From an uncultured Trueperaceae bacterium (GTDB lineage Bacteria; Deinococcota; Deinococci; Deinococcales; Trueperaceae): a stretch of 64,000 bases of DNA. The position numbers and the translations under genes are program-made. The DNA lies in NCBI GenBank assembly GCA_937907415.1, contig CALCHY010000282.1, positions 19,493-83,492 of the forward strand, given 5' to 3'. A model generated the notes under the pieces. It saw nothing but the letters and a program-made list of their open reading frames with translations. It was not told the DNA's origin and ran no database searches. This document shows, piece after piece, positions 28,243 to 34,718 of this stretch (position 1 is the stretch's first letter; the number at the start of each line of letters is the position of its first letter).

Positions 28243-28296
28243 CCAGCATCGGGGTCACGTAACAGCGTGCTGGCCGCAACCATCGGGCTGTGTGAG

Positions 28297-28312
28297 ACTC
28301 TTAACAAAGAGT
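28297..28312. promoter_or_regulatory. Inverted repeat upstream of the phn promoter (candidate operator)
   Basis: ACTCTT-AACA-AAGAGT, a perfect 6-bp inverted repeat centred about 37 bp upstream of a TACTCT -10 box. This is a position typical of an activator or of a regulator overlapping -35. It contains a TTAACA element like half of a Pho box, but only once. Confidence 0.4.
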
Positions 28313-28337
28313 GATGTAACGGCGCGCGCGCCCGTGC

Positions 28338-28343
28338 TACTCT
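28338..28343 (+). promoter_or_regulatory. -10 box (TACTCT) for the phnDCEE operon
   Basis: TACTCT 84 nt before the TTG start of phnD. TGTAAC 17 bp upstream is a weak -35. Confidence 0.45.
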
Positions 28344-28427
28344 TGCTCCCGCGCAGGCACGAACACGGCGAAGCGGGCGGTCCGCTCACCGCGTTACGCC
28401 TCGATTACGAACGTCGGAGGAAACCAC

Positions 28428-29309
28428 TTGAAGCGACTGTTCTCAACCCTTATTGCCGTCGTGCTAGGCGCCACGCTCTTCATGGGCACCGCCAGCGCAC
28501 AAGGCGACGTACCTGCCAAGCTCATCTTGGGCATGGTTCCTAGCCGCGAGGCCGACACCATCGTCGATAGCCTTGACCCGATCGCCGCCATGCTCTCCGA
28601 GCGCCTCCTCATCCCCGTCGAGACCTTCGTTTCGACCAACTTCGTCGGCCTCGTAGAAGCCGTCGGCACCGGTCGCGTCGACATCGGGCTCTTCGGGCCA
28701 GCCGCCCTCGTTCAGGCCGTCGACAACTACGGCGCCCAGGTCATCCTGGCCTCCGTGCGTCAAGGCGCCACCGCGTACCGCGCCCAGTTCAACGTGCGTT
28801 GCGACAGCGGCATCACGACCTTCGAGCAGCTCCGCGGCAAGACCATCGCCTTCGTCGATCCGGGCTCCGCTTCCGGTTACCAGTTCCCGTACGTCACCCT
28901 CAAGAACACGTACGGCATCGACCCTGACACGGAGATGACCTCCATCTTCGCCGGCTCGCACGATGCGTCCGCCCTCGCCGTCTACAACGGTGACGTCGAC
29001 GTTTCCGTTACCTTCGGTGGCAGCCCAGGCTCCGACGGCCGCGAGACCATCGAGGCCGAGTACCCAGACGTCAAGGACGTCGTGTGCATCCTCGGTTACT
29101 CCGATTACATCCCGAACGACGGCGCCGTCGTGCGCAAGGGTCTCGACCCGCAACTCGTCGACCAGATCGCAGACGCGCTCATCGACATCGCCAGCACGCC
29201 GGAAGGCAAGGAACTCACCAAGACGCTCTTCAACGTGACCGACTTCGCTCGCGTTGACGCGTCCGCGTACGACATCGTCCGCGAGGTCTCCAAGACCTTC
29301 CAGCGGTAG
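28428..29309 (+). CDS. phnD: PhnD-like phosphonate/phosphite/phosphate-binding protein
   Basis: Extracytoplasmic solute-binding protein of 293 residues with a signal peptide (MKRLFSTLIAVVLGATLF, cleaved near TASAQ; no lipobox Cys). Mature features of the PhnD/SsuA2 family: LGMVPSREADTIVDSLDPIA, VGTGRVDIGLFGPAALV, GKTIAFVDPGSASGYQFP and the SHDASALAVYNGDVDVSVTF region that lines the ligand pocket. The start is TTG, set by CGGAGG 7 nt upstream. It is followed by ATPase and two permeases. The ligand could be phosphonate, phosphite or phosphate; no C-P lyase or phosphonatase gene is nearby, so phosphite or phosphate uptake is equally possible. Confidence 0.92.
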   Translation: MKRLFSTLIAVVLGATLFMGTASAQGDVPAKLILGMVPSREADTIVDSLDPIAAMLSERLLIPVETFVSTNFVGLVEAVGTGRVDIGLFGPAALVQAVDNYGAQVILASVRQGATAYRAQFNVRCDSGITTFEQLRGKTIAFVDPGSASGYQFPYVTLKNTYGIDPDTEMTSIFAGSHDASALAVYNGDVDVSVTFGGSPGSDGRETIEAEYPDVKDVVCILGYSDYIPNDGAVVRKGLDPQLVDQIADALIDIASTPEGKELTKTLFNVTDFARVDASAYDIVREVSKTFQR

Positions 29310-29343
29310 TTCTCGGGCGCTCTGGCGCCTAGTTCACAGATTG

Positions 29344-29377
29344 CGGGCGGCCGGGTCTATCCCTGGTCGCCCGTTTC
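29344..29377 (+). terminator. Attenuator-like hairpin between phnD and phnC
   Basis: CGGGCGGCC-GGG pairs with CCCTGGTCGCCCG (one bulge, one G-T pair) and is followed by TTTCC. It would end part of the transcripts after the binding-protein gene, a common way to make more binding protein than transporter. Confidence 0.5.
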
Positions 29378-29396
29378 CGTGTAGCGTTGTCCCGTC

Positions 29397-30167
29397 GTGG
29401 CACATATCGAGTTCGAAAACGTCGAAGTCATCTACAAGACTGGACTCAAGGCCCTCAAGGGCGTGAGTCTGCAAGTCCCTCAGGGTCAGTTCGTCGTTGT
29501 CGTCGGCTTGTCGGGCGCGGGTAAATCTACCCTCATCCGCACCGTCAACAACCTGGTCGCGCCGTCGACCGGCCACGTGACCGTGGCTGGCACCAACGTC
29601 ACGGCCGCGCGCGGCCAGGCGCTTAGGCGTGCGCGCTCAGACATCGGCATGATCTTCCAGACCTTCAACCTGGTGAAGCGCTCTAGCGTCATCCGCAACG
29701 TGCTAGCTGGTCGCCTCGGCGACCTACCAGCGTGGCGTGGCGTGCTGGGCGCGTTTCCACGCGAGGACCTCGCCTACGCGCACGACTGCCTGCGGCGCGT
29801 TGGGATCCCGGAGAAGGCCTACGTGAGGGCAGACGCGCTCTCTGGCGGCCAGCAGCAGCGAGTTGGCATCGCCCGCGCCCTGGCGCAACGACCGACCGTC
29901 ATGCTCGCCGACGAGCCCGTCGCCAGCCTCGACCCGCCCACCTCGCACGCCGTCATGTCTGACCTCAAGCGCATCGCTAGGGAGGACGGCATAACGACAC
30001 TGGTGAACCTGCACTTCATCGACATGGCCCGCGACTACGCAGACCGCATCATCGGCATGCGCGACGGCCTCGTCGTGTTCGACGGCACGCCTGACGAGGC
30101 GACGGACGCCGCCTTCGAGGACATCTACGGTCGCCCCATCGACGACAAGGACCTCCGGGGTGTCTAG
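29397..30167 (+). CDS. phnC: PhnC-like ABC transporter ATPase
   Basis: Cytosolic ATPase of 256 residues that powers the PhnD/PhnE importer. Walker A GLSGAGKSTLIRTVNN, Q-loop IFQTFNLVKRS, signature LSGGQQQRVGIARAL, Walker B VMLADEPVASLDP, and a switch His in VNLHFIDMA. Starts at GTG with no ribosome site; a TAGCGT hexamer ends 9 nt before it, so an internal near-leaderless promoter is possible. Its last 8 bp overlap the first permease gene. Confidence 0.94.
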   Translation: MAHIEFENVEVIYKTGLKALKGVSLQVPQGQFVVVVGLSGAGKSTLIRTVNNLVAPSTGHVTVAGTNVTAARGQALRRARSDIGMIFQTFNLVKRSSVIRNVLAGRLGDLPAWRGVLGAFPREDLAYAHDCLRRVGIPEKAYVRADALSGGQQQRVGIARALAQRPTVMLADEPVASLDPPTSHAVMSDLKRIAREDGITTLVNLHFIDMARDYADRIIGMRDGLVVFDGTPDEATDAAFEDIYGRPIDDKDLRGV

Positions 30168-30945
30168 CCAAGACAGCGCGCGCCCGCAGGCTGCCAGGCG
30201 CCTCAAGAGCTGGGGCACGCTGGCGGTCTTTGCCGTGCTCATCTTGTTCGCCTTCAGGGCGACGAAGTTCAACTTGCCCGCGCTCTTCACGGGGGCGGCC
30301 GACTTCTTCCGCTTCTTCGGGCGCATGGCGCCAGACTTCACCGCGCTGCCTCAGATCTGGTCGCCGCTACTGCAGACCATCCAGATCGCTTACGTAGCCA
30401 CCGTCGTTGGCAGCCTCATCGCCATCCCGCTCATCTTCCTCGCTTCAGCCAACACGGCGATCGACCCCATCAGCATGTGGGTGGCGCGCACCCTGTTGAC
30501 CGTCCTGCGCAGCATTCCGGACCTCTTGTGGGCGGCGCTGTTCGTGGCCGTACTCGGACTCGGGGCGCTGCCAGGCGTGGTGGCCCTTACGCTCTTCTCC
30601 ATCGGCGTGCTCGCCAAGCTCGGGTCGGAGACGGTCGAGTCGATCGATCCCGGCCCGCTCGAGGCGTTGCGGGCGGTCGGGGCGGGACGTAACCGCACCA
30701 TCGTCTTCGCCGTCGTCCCGCAGGTAGCTGCCACCATGGTCTCCTTCATCCTCTACGTTTTCGAGATCAACGTGCGCGCCAGCGTGGTCATCGGCTTCGT
30801 CGGCGCCGGAGGCATCGGCGTTCTGCTGCAGCGCTACCTGAACTTCTTCGACTACACCGGCCTAGGCGCCCTCATCGTCGTGATCTTCCTTGTCGTCCTC
30901 CTCATCGACGGGTTCAGCGTCTGGGCCCGCTCGCGGCTCATCTAG
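30160..30945 (+). CDS. phnE: PhnE-like ABC permease 1
   Basis: A 261-residue inner-membrane permease with about six helices. The EAA-loop region ESIDPGPLEALRAVGAGRNR is clear, followed by FEINVRASVVIGFVGAGGIG typical of PhnE. Start GTG overlapping the end of phnC by 8 bp. A second, diverged PhnE follows after 4 nt, so the channel is probably a heterodimer. Confidence 0.93.
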   Translation: MSSQDSARPQAARRLKSWGTLAVFAVLILFAFRATKFNLPALFTGAADFFRFFGRMAPDFTALPQIWSPLLQTIQIAYVATVVGSLIAIPLIFLASANTAIDPISMWVARTLLTVLRSIPDLLWAALFVAVLGLGALPGVVALTLFSIGVLAKLGSETVESIDPGPLEALRAVGAGRNRTIVFAVVPQVAATMVSFILYVFEINVRASVVIGFVGAGGIGVLLQRYLNFFDYTGLGALIVVIFLVVLLIDGFSVWARSRLI

Positions 30946-30949
30946 CAAC

Positions 30950-31771
30950 ATGGTCAAGACCTTACAGACTCCCCCGACAGACATCCCGCGCGCGCCCGCG
31001 AGCGTGCGCCGCAACCGCAGCCTCTTGATCATCGGCGCTGCCCTCCTCGTCGCACTCTTCGTCCTCGCGTTGGTGACGATGAACTTGCCGACCTGGTCGC
31101 GTGTCCTTAGCGGCCTGCAGCGCAACGCCATGCCGCTGCTTCGCGGCCTGGTGCGGCCGGAGACGAGCGTCTTCGAGCTCGCGTGGAACTCGATGGTCAC
31201 CACGTTCTTCATGGCCATCCTCGGCACCATCCTCGGCGCCGTTCTCGCGTTCCCCATGTCGTTCCTTGCAGCCGGCAACCTCTTGGGCGGCACGCGCTGG
31301 GCGCTGCCTGGCAAGGCCGTGCTGGTGGCCGTGCGCACGTTCCCTGAGATCGTGCTGGCCGTGATCTTCGTTGCCGCGGCGGGCCCAGGGCCAACGGCGG
31401 GCATCATGGCGATGGGCATCCACTCGATCGGTTACCTCGGCAAGGTGTTCTCCGACGTCATCGAGGGCATCGATCAGGGCCCGATGGAGGCCATCAGGGC
31501 CGCAGGCGGGAACCAGCTCCACACGTTCCTCTTCGCGGTCGTGCCCCAGGTGCTCCCAGAGTTCGCGTCCAACGTGCTTTACCGCTTCGAGATCAACTTG
31601 CGGTCCGCCGCGGTGCTCGGCATGGTCGGCGCGGGCGGCATCGGTCTGCCCCTCATTCAGCGACTGCAGTTCAGGCGCTGGGCTGAAGTCTCGATGTTCA
31701 TCATCGTCATCGTGGTGTTCATCATCGTCGTCGACGCCATCAGTTCGAACATCAGGCGCCGCCTGGTCTGA
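30950..31771 (+). CDS. phnE: PhnE-like ABC permease 2
   Basis: A 273-residue paralogue of the preceding permease: EAA loop EGIDQGPMEAIRAAGGNQ and FEINLRSAAVLGMVGAGGIG. It has a longer hydrophilic N terminus (TPPTDIPRAPASVRRNRS) before the first helix and the usual six helices. The ATG at 30950 lies 4 nt after the previous stop; the frame is open further upstream, inside phnE1, but that part is not PhnE-like. Split, doubled phnE genes are common in this family. Confidence 0.92.
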   Translation: MVKTLQTPPTDIPRAPASVRRNRSLLIIGAALLVALFVLALVTMNLPTWSRVLSGLQRNAMPLLRGLVRPETSVFELAWNSMVTTFFMAILGTILGAVLAFPMSFLAAGNLLGGTRWALPGKAVLVAVRTFPEIVLAVIFVAAAGPGPTAGIMAMGIHSIGYLGKVFSDVIEGIDQGPMEAIRAAGGNQLHTFLFAVVPQVLPEFASNVLYRFEINLRSAAVLGMVGAGGIGLPLIQRLQFRRWAEVSMFIIVIVVFIIVVDAISSNIRRRLV

Positions 31772-31824
31772 GCGCCGACTCCCGCCATGCTCGCGCTGGG
31801 ACGATCGGGGGCCCCAGCGCGTGG

Positions 31825-31830
31825 CATGAT
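31825..31830 (+). promoter_or_regulatory. Possible leaderless-type -10 (CATGAT) of the 145-aa gene
   Basis: CATGAT ends 7 nt before the ATG at 31838; one mismatch to TANNNT. The same hexamer stands 6 nt before truB. No ribosome site is visible. Confidence 0.35.
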
Positions 31831-31837
31831 CGGCGTG

Positions 31838-32275
31838 ATGAGCGATTACCCCGAAGCCACCCGGGACAGCCTCCTCGACGCAGCCGCCGAGGTCCTGTTA
31901 GCCACCGTCGCGTCGGACAGGACTGGCGTCGTGGCCTACTACCGCGAGATCCTCGCCGCTGGCCGCTACCTCTACGACGCGCAGCGCAAGTACGCGCACA
32001 ACGGCCTCGTGAGCGCCGTGTTCCAACGCACGGAAGCGCCTGACTACACCGCTAGCGAGGAGCCACTTACGCGTGAACGCCTCCTCAAGCGCCTTGCCGA
32101 GGTCGGCGAACTCGTAAAGGACGACGCCGAGGGCGACGAGTTCAAGGTCTTCCTCTACGACTTGGCGCGGCACGTGTCTCACGCATCTGGCGGCCTGTTC
32201 CGCCCGCGTGTCAGCGCCGGAGAGGCGGAGTTCCTCGCCGAGCTAAGGCGCCTCCTCAAGATGCCAGAGCAGTAA
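31838..32275 (+). CDS. Unknown helical protein (145 aa) after the phn genes
   Basis: Soluble, strongly helical and acidic, with no signal peptide. I do not recognise it with confidence; the C-terminal stretch VFLYDLARHVSHASGGLF followed by VSAGEAEFLAELRRLL vaguely recalls TerB-like helical domains, in which acidic residues bind metal. The ATG at 31838 is preferred because of the promoter-like CATGAT at the right distance; ATG 31826 and an earlier start at 31787 are possible. It follows phnE2 by 66 bp and is followed by a membrane protein after 2 nt, so these two form a pair. Confidence 0.7.
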   Translation: MSDYPEATRDSLLDAAAEVLLATVASDRTGVVAYYREILAAGRYLYDAQRKYAHNGLVSAVFQRTEAPDYTASEEPLTRERLLKRLAEVGELVKDDAEGDEFKVFLYDLARHVSHASGGLFRPRVSAGEAEFLAELRRLLKMPEQ

Positions 32276-32277
32276 TC

Positions 32278-33549
32278 GTGCGGGCCCGTTGGGTGTGGGG
32301 CGTGAGCATGGCTAGTTTCGTACTAGCCGCCAGCACCGGCACGTACTACCGCTTCTCCCTGATCTACCGCCTACCGGGCGTGCTGGAATACATCAGACAC
32401 GCGCACTCGCACCTGATGTTCTTCTCGTGGATCACGCCGCCGCTGATGCTGCTGGTTGGGGCGCATCTGAGTGGCCGCGGGCTGCGGACGAAAGGGTTCG
32501 GACTCGCCGCGGCCCTGGCCGTCTTCGGTGGGCTCCTAACCTATCTACCGTTCCTCAAGACCGGCTACCACCTGTTGAGCCTGGGTGGCGGCAAGCCGCT
32601 GCCCATCTCGATGTTCGCGTCTGGTGCCAACGGCATCGCTTGGTACTTGTTCGTCGCCTTGTACGTCGCGGCGACTTGGCGCGTGAAGCGCTGGCCCGTC
32701 CTGCGGCTCTTCGACGGTGCCGTCGCCCTGCTCGTCGTGGCTACCGTCGCCATCGGCGGGCTGGCGATGCTAGGCGCCACGGGGCAAGTGCAGCGCCCGC
32801 TGATGCTCGCGCTCGTTGACTGGTTCCTTACCGCCTTCGCTGACGGCTGGTTCGGACTCGCCATAGTGGGGCTCGCCGCCTGGCATGGAGCGCAAAGGCG
32901 CCTTGCGCGCCGCCCCATCGGGTTGCTCGTGTGGGCGTTGGTGGCAGCGATCGCAGTGCGCAGCGCGGCGCGTTTCGCAGTGGCCGGGCTCGGCTGGGCC
33001 TGGGCGGGTGGCGCGGACGCCAGCGCCAGCACGGTGGCCGCCCTCGTCTGGCTCGTGCTCGTGCACGCCGTGTGGCCGCCGGCTGAGCCGCGGCCAGCTC
33101 AGCTAAGCGGCGCGACCCTGTGGCTGCGGCAGCTGGCGCTTGCGCTCATCGCCATCAAGGGCGTCGTCGAGTTCTCCGGCGCGGTGCCAGCCGCGCGGGA
33201 GTGGCTGTTCGCCGTGCCGCTGCACGTGTTCTTCCTCCACGCCTTCCTGCTCGGCGCCGTCAGCCTTGGGCTCATCTACGCCATGCGCGTGACCCTGGGC
33301 GCCAGCACGTTCCGAGGTGCTTGGGCGTTCGTGGCTGCCGTAGCCATGATGCTCGGCGCCCTCGTAACCCTCACGCCCGTGTGGCCCAGCGCGTTGGCCG
33401 GACCGTGGGTGCTTTACGCGACAGCCATCACGAGCATCGGCCCCGTACTGGTCGTCGCGTTCTCGCTCATCCGGCTCGACTTCGGGTCCGCGACCACAGC
33501 AAGGCCACTACCACGAGTAACGCCAGAGCCAAACCAGACAGCGCGGTAG
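32278..33549 (+). CDS. Polytopic membrane protein with His motifs, possibly heme- or metal-binding (423 aa)
   Basis: About 11-12 hydrophobic helices over the whole length. Helix 2 begins RHAHSHLMFFSW, and another helix near residue 318 has VPLHVFFLHAFLLG; paired His residues inside helices recall heme-copper-oxidase-like and NnrS-like proteins, but I cannot place it in a family. GTG start 2 nt after the stop of the 145-aa gene, so translation is coupled. The last 83 bp overlap the 3' end of the convergent MFS gene, with a Pro/Thr-rich tail (ARPLPRVTPEPNQTAR) coded in the overlap. Function unknown. Confidence 0.78.
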   Translation: MRARWVWGVSMASFVLAASTGTYYRFSLIYRLPGVLEYIRHAHSHLMFFSWITPPLMLLVGAHLSGRGLRTKGFGLAAALAVFGGLLTYLPFLKTGYHLLSLGGGKPLPISMFASGANGIAWYLFVALYVAATWRVKRWPVLRLFDGAVALLVVATVAIGGLAMLGATGQVQRPLMLALVDWFLTAFADGWFGLAIVGLAAWHGAQRRLARRPIGLLVWALVAAIAVRSAARFAVAGLGWAWAGGADASASTVAALVWLVLVHAVWPPAEPRPAQLSGATLWLRQLALALIAIKGVVEFSGAVPAAREWLFAVPLHVFFLHAFLLGAVSLGLIYAMRVTLGASTFRGAWAFVAAVAMMLGALVTLTPVWPSALAGPWVLYATAITSIGPVLVVAFSLIRLDFGSATTARPLPRVTPEPNQTAR

Positions 33550-34600
33550 GGATGACGGCCGCCCCCTCTACCTGAACTATGCGGCCGATGAGCGGCGCGG
33601 TCAGCGCTGGGCCGAGGTTGGCGCCAGCCACCACGATGGGTGTCACCTGCTCCGAGCGCTCCGGGAAGACCTCGGTTAGCCAAGCGAGGGCTGTCGGGAA
33701 GATGGGTGAGAGGCTAAGCCCGACGAGGAGGAACGCCACCGGCGCAGACTCGACGCGGTGCGCAGCCACCATGAAGAGGAGCGTGGCGGCGCTGGCGTAG
33801 AGGACGAACTGGTGAGACCGGAGCCGTGCCGAGAGCGGCGCTGCCAGGACCCGCCCCACCGTGATGGCCAGCCAGTAGAGCGACGTGTAAGCAGCGGCGC
33901 TGGCGCCGAAGTGCGGGTTGAGGTACTCCGTCTCCCACGACGTTACCCCCACTTCGACGGAGACGTAGAAGATGTAGAGGAGCACGAAAGCGCCCAGGTT
34001 GACGAGCGCGAGGGGCGCGGCGCCGCGGTCACGGAGCGCCACCTCAGGCACCGGCAAGCGTAGGGCCCAGGGCAGGAGGATAAGCCCCCCTGCGCCGAGG
34101 ATGAGGAACGGCAGCGCGAAGCGCGGCTCCAACGCCGTCACGAGGAGTGGGCCGATCACGGCGCCGACGCCGAACACCGCGTTGATGAGGTTGAGGGCGG
34201 GGGCCGCCTTCGGGCGGAAGCTGACGGCCACCATGAGGTTACAGGACACGTTCAGCAGCCCAGCGCCGGCCCCGGCGAGCACGGCGCCAGCAAGCACCAT
34301 GCCCCAAGTCGGAGCGAGACCGATAGCAGCCACGCCTGCCACGAAGCCGGCGGCGGCGATGACAAGGGCGCGCCTGTAGCCCAATGCGCGCAGGAGGAGC
34401 CCAGAGGCGATGATGCCGAGGAACGACCCGATGAACTGCGCGCTCACGACGATGCTCACCTGCTCGACCCCGATGGAGAAGCGCTCCCTCAGCATGGGGA
34501 ACGACGGGCCGTAGAGCGCCTGCAGGGCGCCGATCAGTGCGAAGCTCGCGAAGCTGAACCAGAGCACGGCGTAGCGGGGAGCTAGTCTCGGGGTGCGCAT
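33467..34600 (-). CDS. MFS transporter
   Basis: A 377-residue major facilitator protein with about 12 helices; the segment RALGYRRALVIAAAG after helix 2 is the MFS loop. The GFSLSPIFPTALAWLTEVFPER-like region near the C terminus (LVGLSLSPIFPTALAWL) resembles sugar/fucose-type permeases. The substrate is unknown. ATG at 34600; no ribosome site, but TACTCT ends 9 nt upstream. The gene diverges from alaS and its 3' end overlaps the convergent membrane-protein gene by 83 bp. Confidence 0.88.
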   Translation of the reverse strand: MRTPRLAPRYAVLWFSFASFALIGALQALYGPSFPMLRERFSIGVEQVSIVVSAQFIGSFLGIIASGLLLRALGYRRALVIAAAGFVAGVAAIGLAPTWGMVLAGAVLAGAGAGLLNVSCNLMVAVSFRPKAAPALNLINAVFGVGAVIGPLLVTALEPRFALPFLILGAGGLILLPWALRLPVPEVALRDRGAAPLALVNLGAFVLLYIFYVSVEVGVTSWETEYLNPHFGASAAAYTSLYWLAITVGRVLAAPLSARLRSHQFVLYASAATLLFMVAAHRVESAPVAFLLVGLSLSPIFPTALAWLTEVFPERSEQVTPIVVAGANLGPALTAPLIGRIVQVEGAAVIPTALSGLALALLVVVALLWSRTRSRAG

Positions 34601-34609
34601 GTAGCGCGC

Positions 34610-34615
34610 AGAGTA
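34610..34615 (-). promoter_or_regulatory. -10 box (TACTCT) of the MFS gene
   Basis: TACTCT on the minus strand, 9 nt before the ATG; the leader would be only 2-3 nt. Confidence 0.5.
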
Positions 34616-34684
34616 CCGCGCCGTTCAGGGCGCCGCTCGGCCACCAGGCGTCTCGGCACCAAGGCCGCGCTCGTGAGCAGTCGG

Positions 34685-34690
34685 TATACT
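34685..34690 (+). promoter_or_regulatory. -10 box (TATACT) of alaS
   Basis: TATACT 28 nt before the GTG of alaS, in G+C-rich DNA. The transcript would carry a short leader with a GGAGG ribosome site. Confidence 0.55.
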
Positions 34691-34718
34691 TACCCTCCGG
34701 TACGCTCGGAGGCACCAC

